64,000 nt of DNA from Streptomyces dioscori (lineage in GTDB: Bacteria > Actinomycetota > Actinomycetes > Streptomycetales > Streptomycetaceae): positions 245,790 to 309,789 of the forward strand of contig NZ_KZ679051.1 in NCBI RefSeq assembly GCF_003024195.1, in the 5' to 3' direction. The translations under genes were made by a program, and so were the position numbers. Within the stretch, counting starts at the first letter, position 1; each line of letters starts with the position of its first letter. Positions 35,017-43,302 of the stretch are shown here, one piece after another. Below the pieces are notes generated by a model. It saw nothing but the letters and a program-made list of their open reading frames with translations, made no database searches and was not told the DNA's origin.

Positions 35017-36636
35017 TCAGGCGGACCGACGCCCACCCTGCTGTCCACCGCGCGTACGCGACGCTGCGGCACCCCCGCGCCCACGCGAGGCCGCCGCCCC
35101 GGCGCCGGACCCGCTGCGAGCCCCGCCGCCACCGGCCCGCGTACCGGCGGACCGAGTACCGGCGGCAGCCGCGCCACGGCCACCCCCGCCACCACCGCGC
35201 CGCGCCCGCGGCTTGCCCTGCGAAGGCTGGGCAACCGCGGGCTCCGGTACGGGAATGACGACCGGCACGCCGGAAGGCTCCCGCGCCCCGGTGATCCGGA
35301 CCAGTTCCTCGTCGCTGGACCTGACGCGGGCCGTGTGCGGGTTGATCCCCGCGTTGGCCATCAGCTGGGTCATGTCCCGCTTCTGCTCGGGCAGGACCAG
35401 CGTGACGACGCTGCCGGACTCCCCCGCGCGAGCGGTACGGCCGCCGCGGTGCAGGTAGTCCTTGTGGTCGGTCGGCGGGTCGACGTTCACGACGAGGTCG
35501 AGGTCGTCGACGTGGATGCCGCGCGCCGCCACGTTGGTCGCGACGAGGGCGGTCACCAGACCGGTCTTGAACTGGTCGAGCGTGCGGGTGCGCTGCGGCT
35601 GCGAGCGTCCGCCGTGCAGGGCGGAGGCGCGTACGCCGCTCGCGAGCAGCCGCTTGGTGAAGCGGTCGGCCGAGCGCTTGGTGTCGACGAACAGGATCAC
35701 GCGCCCGTCGCGGGCGGCGATCCGCATCGCGACGGCCTTCTTGTCCGTCTCGTCGGCGACGTGCAGCACGTGGTGCTCCATCGTCGTCACGGCGCCCGCG
35801 GAGGGATCGACGGAGTGCACGACGGGGTCCGTGAGGTACATCCGCACGAGCCGGTCGATGTTCTTGTCCAGGGTCGCCGAGAACAGCATGCGCTGACCGT
35901 CCGGCTCGACCTGGTTGAGGAGCCCGATGACCTGCGGCATGAAGCCCATGTCGGCCATCTGGTCGGCCTCGTCGAGGACGGTGATCGACACCTGTGCGAG
36001 GGTGCAGTCACCCCGGTCTATCAGGTCCTTGAGGCGCCCCGGCGTGGCGACGAGCACCTCGGCACCGCGCCGCAGCAGGGCGGACTGCTTGCCGATGGAG
36101 AGCCCGCCGACGACGGTCGCGAGGCGCAGGTTCACGGCCGTGGCGTACGGCGTGAGCGCGTCGGTGACCTGCTGCGCGAGTTCGCGCGTGGGCACCAGGA
36201 CGAGCGCGAGCGGCGCCTTGGGCTCGGCGCGGCGGCCCGCGGTGCGGGCGAGCAGCGCGAGGCCGAAGGCGAGGGTCTTGCCCGAGCCGGTGCGGCCCCG
36301 GCCGAGGATGTCGCGCCCGGCGAGGGAGTTGGGCAGGGTGGCGCCCTGGATCGGGAAGGGGTCGGTCACACCCTGGGCGCTGAGGGTCTTGCCGAGCGCG
36401 GCCGGCATGTCCAGCGCGTCGAAGGACTCGACGGAGGGCAGTGCGGGCGTGAGCGTCTGCGGCAGGGTGAACTCGCGCGGCGGGGCGGCCTGCGCGATGG
36501 GCTTCTTGCGTACGTTTCTGCCGCCGCCGTTGGCGGGGGCCGCCTGGCCGCCGCGTGTGCCACGAGTACCGCGGGAACCCCGGGAATTCGCCGGCCGCCC
36601 GCCGGCGGTTCGTTCAGGACGTTCGGATCGAGTCAT
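35017..36636 (-). CDS. DEAD-box RNA helicase
   Basis: A 539-residue helicase with all the motifs: Q-motif (PFPIQ), I GRTGSGKT, Ia PTRELA, Ib TPGR, II DEAD, III SAT, and V/VI ARGIHV...HRGGRTARAG. The N-terminal 65 residues and the C-terminal 85 residues are Arg/Gly-rich and disordered, an RNA-binding tail common in RhlE-like proteins. It lies 140 bp downstream of the cold-shock protein gene on the same strand, separated by a hairpin. The shared strand and RNA-remodelling theme suggest a cold or stress role. The ATG at 36636 has no strong Shine-Dalgarno. Confidence 0.95.
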   Translation of the reverse strand: MTRSERPERTAGGRPANSRGSRGTRGTRGGQAAPANGGGRNVRKKPIAQAAPPREFTLPQTLTPALPSVESFDALDMPAALGKTLSAQGVTDPFPIQGATLPNSLAGRDILGRGRTGSGKTLAFGLALLARTAGRRAEPKAPLALVLVPTRELAQQVTDALTPYATAVNLRLATVVGGLSIGKQSALLRRGAEVLVATPGRLKDLIDRGDCTLAQVSITVLDEADQMADMGFMPQVIGLLNQVEPDGQRMLFSATLDKNIDRLVRMYLTDPVVHSVDPSAGAVTTMEHHVLHVADETDKKAVAMRIAARDGRVILFVDTKRSADRFTKRLLASGVRASALHGGRSQPQRTRTLDQFKTGLVTALVATNVAARGIHVDDLDLVVNVDPPTDHKDYLHRGGRTARAGESGSVVTLVLPEQKRDMTQLMANAGINPHTARVRSSDEELVRITGAREPSGVPVVIPVPEPAVAQPSQGKPRARRGGGGGGRGAAAAGTRSAGTRAGGGGARSGSGAGAAASRGRGGAAASRTRGGQQGGRRSA

Positions 36637-36719
36637 GCTGGATCTGGAATTCCTTCCTGGGCCGCACGGTTTCCCGTGCTTTCACGGTTTCCCGTGCTCT
36701 GGGACACACGGACAGCACA

Positions 36720-36755
36720 AGCCGGGGCCCGCACCCGAAGGTGCGGACCCCGGCT
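36720..36755 (-). terminator. Hairpin between csp and the helicase gene
   Basis: AGCCGGGGCCCGCACC and GGTGCGGACCCCGGCT form a 16-bp stem with one mismatch and a CGAA tetraloop, 21 bp past the csp stop and 84 bp before the helicase ATG. It would terminate or attenuate readthrough into the helicase gene. An 18-bp direct repeat (CACGGTTTCCCGTGCT) at 36665-36700 follows it in the helicase leader. Confidence 0.7.
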
Positions 36756-36776
36756 CGCGTGATGCGCGTCCCGGAA

Positions 36777-36980
36777 TTAGGCGGGAACGATGTTCTCCGC
36801 CTGCGGGCCCTTCTGGCCCTGCGTGACGTCGAAGGAGACCTTCTGGCCCTCCTGCAGCTCACGGAAGCCAGAGGTGGCGATGTTGGAGTAGTGGGCGAAG
36901 ACGTCGGCGCCGCCGCCGTCCTGCTCGATGAAGCCGAAGCCCTTTTCGCTGTTGAACCACTTCACGGTGCCAGTAGCCAT
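36777..36980 (-). CDS. Cold-shock domain protein (CspA family)
   Basis: A 67-residue single OB-fold protein. RNP1 is KGFGFI and RNP2 is VFAHY, with the usual [14 protein letters not shown] start. It binds single-stranded RNA and DNA as an RNA chaperone. The ATG at 36980 has AAGGAG about 8 nt upstream. The upstream leader is relatively AT-rich and contains a hairpin, as in many csp genes. The helicase gene lies downstream on the same strand. Confidence 0.96.
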   Translation of the reverse strand: MATGTVKWFNSEKGFGFIEQDGGGADVFAHYSNIATSGFRELQEGQKVSFDVTQGQKGPQAENIVPA

Positions 36981-37037
36981 GTCATTTCTCCTTGGATAGG
37001 TGTGGCTCCCATCCGGAAATGACCGGAAAAACAAAAC

Positions 37038-37065
37038 GCGCCTGAGAGAGAATCCTTTCAGGCGC
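37038..37065 (-). promoter_or_regulatory. Hairpin in the csp 5' leader
   Basis: An 8-bp stem (GCGCCTGA with TCAGGCGC) with a 12-nt loop lies 58-85 nt upstream of the csp ATG in locally AT-rich DNA. It could be an RNA thermosensor-like leader structure; the promoter probably lies near 37070-37110. Whether the leader changes with temperature cannot be told here. Confidence 0.4.
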
Positions 37066-37117
37066 ACAAGTTAATGGGTACCAAAAACGTTTCGCTATGA
37101 ACCCTAGCACACGAATC

Positions 37118-37152
37118 GGCGGGGCTGCCGTGACGCGCACGACAGCCCCGCC
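37118..37152 (-). terminator. hutH terminator
   Basis: A 15-bp stem with one mismatch (arms GGCGGGGCTGCCGTG and CACGACAGCCCCGCC), 5-nt loop, 17 bp past the hutH stop. It also insulates the csp leader. Confidence 0.75.
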
Positions 37153-37169
37153 CCCGGTCGGGAGATCCG

Positions 37170-38714
37170 TCAGGACAGCGGGCCCGTCACCGGTTCCACG
37201 GCCGCGACCAGGCCGCCGGCGCGTACGAACGCGTCCGCCGCGGCGAGGTCCGGGGCGAGGAAACGATCCGGCCCGGGGCCCGCCACCCCGGCGGCCCGGA
37301 CGGCGGCGATCGCGGCCCGCGAGGCCGGCGCGGGCGTGAGTCCGGTACGCAGTTCGACGGCGCGCGTGGCGGCGTACAGCTCGATGGCGACGATCCGGGT
37401 CAGGTTGTCGACGGCCGTGCGGAGCTTGCGGGCGGCCGACCAGCCCATCGAGACGTGGTCCTCCTGCATCGCGGAGGACGGGATGGAGTCGGCGGAGGCC
37501 GGTACGGCGAGCCGCTTCATCTCGCTGACCAGGGCGGCCTGCGTGTACTGGGCGATCATCAGGCCCGAGTCGACGCCCGCGTCGTCCGCGAGGAAGGGCG
37601 GCAGCCCGTGCGAGCGGTTCTTGTCGAGGAGCCGGTCGGTGCGGCGCTCGGCGATGGAGCCGAGGTCGGCCGCGACGATGGCGAGGAAGTCCAGCACGTA
37701 CGCGACCGGGGCGCCGTGGAAGTTGCCGTTCGACTCGACTCGCCCGTCGGGCAGGACGACCGGATTGTCGACGGCGGAGGCCAGCTCACGGTCGGCGACC
37801 AGCCGGGCGTGGACCATGGTGTCGCGCCCGGCACCGGCGACCTGCGGGGCGCAGCGCACGGAGTACGCGTCCTGCACGCGCGGCGCGTCGTCCTGGTGAT
37901 GCCCTGTCAGCTCCGAACCCTTCAGCACGGCCAGCATGTTGGCGGCGCTGACGCTCTGGCCGGGGTGCGGCCGGATGGCGTGCAGTTCGGGCGCGAGGAC
38001 CTTGTCGGTCCCGAGGAGCGCCTCCAGGCTGAGGGCGGCCGTGATGTCGGCGGACTTGTAGAGGGTGTCGAGGTCGGCGAGGGCCATGATCAGCATGCCG
38101 AGCATGCCGTCGGTGCCGTTGAGGAGGGCCAGCCCCTCCTTCTCGCGCAGTTCGACGGGCTCGATGCCGTGCTCGGCGAGCAGTTCACCGGCGGGGCGGA
38201 CCACACCGTCAGGGCCCTCGGCGTCCCCCTCCCCCATCAGGGTCAGGGCGCAGTGGGAGAGCGGGGCGAGGTCCCCGGAGCAGCCGAGCGAGCCGAACTC
38301 GTGGACGACGGGGGTGATTCCGGCGTTGAGGACGTCGGCCATGGTCTGCGCGACGGACGGGCGCACCCCGGTCCGGCCCGAGCAGACGGTCTTCAGCCGC
38401 AGGAACATCAGCGCCCGGACGACCTCGCGTTCGACGCGCGGCCCCATCCCGGCGGCGTGCGAGCGCACGATGTTGCGCTGCAGCTGCGCCCGCAGCTCCG
38501 GGCTGATGTGCCGGCTCGCGAGGGCTCCGAAGCCGGTGGAGACCCCGTAGACGGGTTCGGGTTTGGCGGCCAGCGCCTCGACGATCTCGCGGGCCGCGGC
38601 GAGCGCCGCCACCGCCTCGCCGGAGAGCTCGACCCGGGCGCCGCCGCGCGCCACGGCCAGCACGTCGGACGCGGTGACCCCGCTCGTCCCCACCACCACA
38701 GAGTGCATATCCAT
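37170..38714 (-). CDS. hutH: Histidine ammonia-lyase
   Basis: A 514-residue lyase converting histidine to urocanate and ammonia, first step of histidine degradation. The MIO prosthetic group forms from Cys145-Ser146-Gly147 in GSLGCSGDLAPL; most family members have Ala-Ser-Gly, and CSG is a known variant. Other signatures are YGVSTGFGALA near the N-terminus and the central NGTDGML. The start ATG 38714 gives MDMHS and the usual length; an ATG six bases later is possible. No other hut genes are adjacent. No strong Shine-Dalgarno is seen. Confidence 0.95.
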   Translation of the reverse strand: MDMHSVVVGTSGVTASDVLAVARGGARVELSGEAVAALAAAREIVEALAAKPEPVYGVSTGFGALASRHISPELRAQLQRNIVRSHAAGMGPRVEREVVRALMFLRLKTVCSGRTGVRPSVAQTMADVLNAGITPVVHEFGSLGCSGDLAPLSHCALTLMGEGDAEGPDGVVRPAGELLAEHGIEPVELREKEGLALLNGTDGMLGMLIMALADLDTLYKSADITAALSLEALLGTDKVLAPELHAIRPHPGQSVSAANMLAVLKGSELTGHHQDDAPRVQDAYSVRCAPQVAGAGRDTMVHARLVADRELASAVDNPVVLPDGRVESNGNFHGAPVAYVLDFLAIVAADLGSIAERRTDRLLDKNRSHGLPPFLADDAGVDSGLMIAQYTQAALVSEMKRLAVPASADSIPSSAMQEDHVSMGWSAARKLRTAVDNLTRIVAIELYAATRAVELRTGLTPAPASRAAIAAVRAAGVAGPGPDRFLAPDLAAADAFVRAGGLVAAVEPVTGPLS

Positions 38715-38807
38715 ATTCAGGAGCGTACGCAGTGAATGCGATGGTGTCACTAGTGGGTACGGGGTTGGGTCCTTACATCTACGTCACACCGAGGCCTCAC
38801 CCGCGGC

Positions 38808-39950
38808 CTACCGCCGCCCGCGGAACCGCCGCCGTTCGGCCGCCGCGGGCGGGGGCGCGTCGGCGAGGCGTACGACGGGATCGTCGGGGCCCTCACGCCC
38901 GGCGACGACGGGCTTCGTGGCACGTACGGCCTTGGCGCGGTACTGGGCCGCGTCGGCGAGGCGGAAGAGGCGGCGGGCCGAGCGGACGGGTCCGAGGGGG
39001 TCCCCGGTCGAGGCGATCCCGCACGCGACCCCCTCGCCCAGCTCCAGCTCACCGGCCCGGCGGCACAGCTCCTCGGCGACCCGGACCACCTCGTCGGCGG
39101 CGGGACCCACCGCGACCAGGCAGAACTCGTCACCGCCGAGACGGGCGGCGAGCGTGCCGGGCAGCATCGCGCCGCACAGCGAGAGCACCGACCCGAAGCG
39201 TTCGAGGAGCCGGTCGCCGACGGCGTGCCCCCGGGTGTCGTTGACGCGCTTGAGTCCGTTGAGATCACACACCACCAGGCTGACGACCACTCCCTGCGCG
39301 CGATGGCACTCGATGGCCTCGTCCAGACGCACGTCCACGGCCCGGCGGTTGGCGAGCCCGGTCAGCGCGTCGGTGAAGGCGAGCCGCCGGGCCTCCTCCA
39401 GCCGTTCGGTCTGCGCGATCCCGGCGGCGACCACGGAAGCGAGGACGGTCGCGAAGTCGGCGTCGGCACGGCCGAAGGCGGGCGCGCCGGCCGACCGGGC
39501 GACATACAGCTCGCCCCAGGCGCGCCCGTGCAGCACGATCGGCGCGACGACGCAGCAGCCGCGCCCGCGCCGTCGCAGCGCGGCGACTCTCTGATGGCAG
39601 TACTCGGCGCTCCCGGCGGCCGGACCGTCCGCCGTCTCGACCCAGGCGTTGGGCTCGCCGCCGCCCACCCAGCGCTCGTGCAGGAACTCGGTGATCTCGG
39701 GGAACTGATGGACGGGGTACGTCTCCGACTCCGGGAACTCCTCCTCGCCCGGGGCCCGCTCCCCCGTGTTCACCAGGACCCGCAGCCGCCCCAGCTGCCG
39801 CTCCCACACGGACAGCGCGGCGAAGCTCCCGCCCAGCGCCAGGCGGGCCCCGTCCGCCGCCGCGCGCCACGACTCATGCGGGGCGTGCGCGGCGGCCATG
39901 CCCTGCGCCAGCGCCACCACGGCCCTCAGTCGCACATCGTCACCACCCAT
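38808..39950 (-). CDS. GAF-GGDEF diguanylate cyclase
   Basis: A 380-residue protein. Residues about 15-180 form a GAF-like sensor (CCVVAPIVLHGRAWGELYVARS is the typical strand pair). The GGDEF domain follows from about 195, with the intact active-site motif ARLGGDEF, so it should make cyclic di-GMP from GTP. The product-inhibition site RxxD, normally ending five residues before GGDEF, is absent (LPGT in that place). No membrane helix is present, so it is cytoplasmic. Cyclic di-GMP controls the BldD developmental switch in Streptomyces; this enzyme could contribute. No clear ribosome binding site precedes the ATG. Confidence 0.9.
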   Translation of the reverse strand: MGGDDVRLRAVVALAQGMAAAHAPHESWRAAADGARLALGGSFAALSVWERQLGRLRVLVNTGERAPGEEEFPESETYPVHQFPEITEFLHERWVGGGEPNAWVETADGPAAGSAEYCHQRVAALRRRGRGCCVVAPIVLHGRAWGELYVARSAGAPAFGRADADFATVLASVVAAGIAQTERLEEARRLAFTDALTGLANRRAVDVRLDEAIECHRAQGVVVSLVVCDLNGLKRVNDTRGHAVGDRLLERFGSVLSLCGAMLPGTLAARLGGDEFCLVAVGPAADEVVRVAEELCRRAGELELGEGVACGIASTGDPLGPVRSARRLFRLADAAQYRAKAVRATKPVVAGREGPDDPVVRLADAPPPAAAERRRFRGRR

Positions 39951-40045
39951 TACCCTAGGTTAGGTAGGTTTGTACGACTATGAGAGGTCGACGCGGCGAA
40001 CAGGGGTTCCGCCACGGACGGCCCGCTGGGATGATCGACCCGGAA

Positions 40046-40061
40046 GTTAACCCACGTTAAC
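40046..40061. promoter_or_regulatory. GTTAAC inverted/direct repeat before the enoyl-CoA hydratase gene
   Basis: GTTAACCCACGTTAAC places two palindromic GTTAAC hexamers 4 bp apart, 14 nt before the start codon and overlapping the region just upstream of the ribosome binding site. This is rare in DNA of this GC content and looks like a regulator site, but the regulator is unknown. Confidence 0.35.
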
Positions 40062-40074
40062 CGGGGAGTGCGAC

Positions 40075-40932
40075 ATGACGGAGCAGGACGGCAACGGGCC
40101 CGACCAGGCGGATCGAGCGGACCGGGCGGACCAGGACTCGACGCGACGGTTCGGGGAGTACGTGGCGGTGCACCGCCCCGCCCCGTACGTCGCCGAACTC
40201 TCCCTGGACCGGCCCAAGGCCATGAACGCCGTGTCGTCCCGGATGGCCCGCTCGATCGCCGCGGCCTGCGAGGCGCTGGCCGCCGACCGGGACGTACGCG
40301 TCGTGGTGCTGACCTCGACGCACGAGCGGGCGTTCTGCGTCGGCGCCGACCTCAAGGAGCGCAACTCCCTCACGGACGCCGAGCTGGTCCGGCAGCGGCC
40401 GGCCGCGCGGGCGGCGTACACCGGGGTGCTGGAGCTTCCGATGCCGACGGTGGCCGCCGTGCACGGCTTCGCGCTGGGCGGCGGTTTCGAACTGGCCCTG
40501 GCCTGCGACCTGATCGTGGCCGACGGCACCGCCGTGGTGGGCCTGCCCGAGGTGTCCGTCGGCGTCATCCCCGGCGGCGGCGGTACGCAGCTGCTGCCGC
40601 GCCGGGTGGGCGCCGCGCGGGCCGCCGAGCTGATCTTCACCGCTCGGCGGGTGGCGGCGGGGGAGGCGCGGGAGCTGGGGCTGGTCGACGTCCTGGTCGA
40701 TGACGGTCAGGACCGGACGGAGGCGCTGGCGCTGGCCGCGCGCATCGCCGGGAACTCGCCCGTGGGGCTGCGGGCCGCGAAACGGGCGCTGCGGCTCGGG
40801 CACGGGCTCGATCTCCGGGCCGGCCTGGAGATCGAGGACGCGGCGTGGCGGTCGGTGGCGTTCTCGGGGGACCGGGCGGAGGGGGTGGCGGCGTTCAACG
40901 AGAAGCGCCGGCCGGAGTGGCCCGGGGAGTGA
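40075..40932 (+). CDS. Enoyl-CoA hydratase/isomerase family protein
   Basis: A 285-residue crotonase-fold protein. Oxyanion-hole segments are FCVGADLKERN and HGFALGGGFELALACD. Candidate catalytic glutamates are in PEVSVGVIPGGGGTQ and in GGFELAL. After about 20 residues of acidic N-terminal extension, the domain fits hydratases of fatty-acid or amino-acid degradation. The ATG at 40075 has GGGGAG about 7 nt upstream. No CoA ligase or dehydrogenase gene is adjacent, so the substrate is not defined. Confidence 0.88.
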   Translation: MTEQDGNGPDQADRADRADQDSTRRFGEYVAVHRPAPYVAELSLDRPKAMNAVSSRMARSIAAACEALAADRDVRVVVLTSTHERAFCVGADLKERNSLTDAELVRQRPAARAAYTGVLELPMPTVAAVHGFALGGGFELALACDLIVADGTAVVGLPEVSVGVIPGGGGTQLLPRRVGAARAAELIFTARRVAAGEARELGLVDVLVDDGQDRTEALALAARIAGNSPVGLRAAKRALRLGHGLDLRAGLEIEDAAWRSVAFSGDRAEGVAAFNEKRRPEWPGE

Positions 40933-40950
40933 TTCCCTCGCCCCCCATTG

Positions 40951-40999
40951 TCCTCAAACGCCGGACGGGCTGAGTATCAGCCCGTCCGGCGTTTGAGGA
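40951..40999. repeat. Perfect 23-bp palindrome (family 2 repeat) as terminator
   Basis: Two family 2 units (starting TCCTCAAACGCCGG) meet head-to-head with a 3-nt loop to give a perfect 23-bp stem, 18 bp past the hydratase stop. It should act as a strong terminator. Further repeat-like DNA continues to about 41025. Confidence 0.85.
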
Positions 41000-41144
41000 C
41001 CGGGGGTTCGGGGGCAGCGCCCCCGAGTCAGTGACGGGAACGGGTAGGGGCGGTGGGGGCGAAAAACCCCGTTCGGGTGACGCCGCGCCGGACACCGTCC
41101 GAACCCCCACGCGCGTGCATACCCTGCGCATCGGGGGGATCGGC

Positions 41145-41708
41145 ATGACTAAGACGGCACAGCAGACGGACGACCCGACGGCCACAGCGGCAGCGCCTCG
41201 CGGACGCCACCGCAGACCCCGCCCCCACCGCACCCTCCTCACGGTCACCGGCCTCGCCCTGGCGGCAGGCGCGCTCGGCATGCTGCGCCTCGCGGTCCCC
41301 ACCCCGTCGCAGGCCGGCGGCGAACGCGTGGAGGCGACGGAGCTGGACCCCAGCGCGTCGGCGGTACCCGAGAAGCAGCCGCGGCACGACCCGACGGCGG
41401 CCCCGGCGACGCCCGCGTCCCCCTCCGCCACCCCGTCCCCGGACACCACCCCGGTGCCGCCGCGGGCGAATCCACCGAGCCACACCGCACCGGCAAGGAC
41501 CGCAGCCCCGACGGCCGTCCACCCCTCACCCACAGCCGCACCCACGCGCCCGGTCACCGCCCGGCACCCGGAACGGCGCCCACCCGCCGCCACCGCCGAG
41601 CCCTCGGCACCCGCCCGGCCGCCCGGAACGGCGCTCCCGCCCCCGGTCCCGCCGGACGCCATCTGCGTACCGATCGTGGGTCTGTGCCTCGACAGCGACG
41701 GCAAGTAG
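41145..41708 (+). CDS. Secreted or anchored Pro/Ala/Thr-rich protein of unknown function
   Basis: A 187-residue protein. After a basic segment a hydrophobic stretch at about 38-55 (TLLTVTGLALAAGALGML) acts as signal peptide or anchor. The remainder is a Pro/Ala/Thr-rich linker ending in a compact C-terminal motif CVPIVGLCLDSDGK, in which two cysteines could form a disulfide. The ATG at 41145 has GGGGGGAT about 6 nt upstream; longer in-frame starts extend into repeat DNA. No family is recognised; it could be a cell-wall spacer protein. Confidence 0.65.
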   Translation: MTKTAQQTDDPTATAAAPRGRHRRPRPHRTLLTVTGLALAAGALGMLRLAVPTPSQAGGERVEATELDPSASAVPEKQPRHDPTAAPATPASPSATPSPDTTPVPPRANPPSHTAPARTAAPTAVHPSPTAAPTRPVTARHPERRPPAATAEPSAPARPPGTALPPPVPPDAICVPIVGLCLDSDGK

Positions 41709-41723
41709 GACCGGCGAGAGCCC

Positions 41724-43049
41724 TCAGCCCCGCCGGCTCATCAGCCAAGGCTCGACCACGCCGAGCCCACGCACCGCCCGCTGCCACATCGGCTGGAGTC
41801 CGAAGCGGTACGCTGGCGGCTCCTCGCCCTCCTTCTCCGCGGCGACGGCCTCCTCGACGGCCACGGCCTCGGAGGCGGGCGCGTCGCCCGTGCGGATCAG
41901 CTCCTCCGCGAACGCCCCGTCGACCAGGACGGCGTCCTTGGGAGCTATCGACGTCAGCCGGGAGGCGAGGTTCACGGTCGTACCAAACACGTCACCCATG
42001 CGTGTGGTCACCGTGCCGAACGCGATGCCCACGCGCAGCTCCGGCATCGTCTCGTCGTTGGCCATCGTCTCGATGAGGCGCAGCGCGATCTCGGCGGCCA
42101 CCCCCGCGTCGTCGGCCGCGTACAGCACCTCGTCGCCCAGGGTCTTGATGAGCCGTCCGCCGTGGGCGGCGACGAGGTCGGCGGCGGTGGTCTCGAAGGC
42201 CTCGACGAGTTCGCCGAGCTCCTCCTCCTCCATGCGCCGGGTGAGGCGGGTGAAGCCGACGAGGTCGGCGAAGCCGACGGCGAGGCGCCGGTCGACCATC
42301 TCCTCGTCGTCCGCGGCCTGCACGACCCGCCCGGTCGCGGCGGCGAGCTGGCGCCGCCAGACGTAGATCAGGAACTCCTCCAGCTCGGGCAGCAGCAGCT
42401 CGATGAGGGGGTACGTGACCTCGGTGCGCGTCATGCCCGGCTCGGGCGGCTCGGTGAGGCCCTCCAGGAACGAGTCGATCTGCCACTCGGCCAGCCGGGC
42501 CGTGGTCTGGCCGGTGGAACGGGCCACCTGGACCGCCATCGCCTCGCTGAGCAGTCCGGCCTCGACGAGACCGGCGAGGCGCCGCAGGGCGAGTACGTCC
42601 GCCTCGGTCAGCGCCTTGGCCTGGCCGATGTCGGCGAAGCCCATGGCCCGCCAGAAACGGGAGGCCAGCTCCATGGAGACACCGGCGCTGCGGGCCGCCT
42701 GGAAGGGGGTGTAGCGGCGCTCGGCGCCGAGGATGAGCTGTTCGAGCCGGAGCGCGAGCGGGTCGTCGTCGGACTCGGCGCCGGGCTGGTCGGTCCGGCC
42801 GTCCGGCCCGCCCGTCCGGCTGTTCTGCACGTCGGTGCGGCTGTCCCGCACGTCCGCCCGGCCGTTCTGCACGTCGGTCCGGCCGTCCTGCGCGTCCACT
42901 GGGTCCTGTTCCTCTTCCTCCACGCGCGCGTGGAGCTCGGCGCGGTCGACCCGCGCGGCCGCCGTGTCGGCGACAGACCCGGCGGCACGCCCGGGCTCCC
43001 CGTCGGAGGCGGGGTCACCCGTGCCCGAACCGCTGTCGTCGACCGTCAC
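41724..43049 (-). CDS. cya: Class III adenylate cyclase
   Basis: A 441-residue cyclase. The N-terminal 95 residues are acidic and disordered and contain five heptapeptide repeats at 51-85. Residues about 95-225 resemble the helical regulatory domain seen in pH-sensing mycobacterial cyclases. The catalytic domain (about 255-415) has every key residue: metal Asp in FADLVGFT and in TLGDEV, adenine-specifying Lys (LIKTLGD) and Asp (GDVFG), and the transition-state pair Asn/Arg in VNLASR. It should make cAMP, which controls germination and development through Crp in Streptomyces. The ATG at 43049 carries on directly into the disordered region. birA is upstream on the same strand. Confidence 0.93.
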   Translation of the reverse strand: MTVDDSGSGTGDPASDGEPGRAAGSVADTAAARVDRAELHARVEEEEQDPVDAQDGRTDVQNGRADVRDSRTDVQNSRTGGPDGRTDQPGAESDDDPLALRLEQLILGAERRYTPFQAARSAGVSMELASRFWRAMGFADIGQAKALTEADVLALRRLAGLVEAGLLSEAMAVQVARSTGQTTARLAEWQIDSFLEGLTEPPEPGMTRTEVTYPLIELLLPELEEFLIYVWRRQLAAATGRVVQAADDEEMVDRRLAVGFADLVGFTRLTRRMEEEELGELVEAFETTAADLVAAHGGRLIKTLGDEVLYAADDAGVAAEIALRLIETMANDETMPELRVGIAFGTVTTRMGDVFGTTVNLASRLTSIAPKDAVLVDGAFAEELIRTGDAPASEAVAVEEAVAAEKEGEEPPAYRFGLQPMWQRAVRGLGVVEPWLMSRRG

Positions 43050-43302
43050 GCCTGCTGCCCTTCCGATCTGCCGCGGTCAGGTATCGACCGGCCTCAACTC
43101 TACGGCAGGTGTGCTCTGGCTCACTCCCGACTGCCGAGGCCGGACGGCTCCTGACCCACTCCGTCCCCGTACGTCCGGCGGACCGCTCCGGCCCGCTCCC
43201 TGTCGTACGGCCCGTCCGCGCCCCTTGCTCACCACCGGCACGAACAGGCACGCCACGCGGGGAACGCACGGAACGCCCCGCGTACCCCGCTGGGCGCGTA
43301 CG

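Noticed and set aside
39957-39972. Iron-box-like TAGGTTAGGTAGG near the GGDEF gene start
   Set aside because: Only one half of the DmdR/IdeR palindrome is present; the second half does not match.
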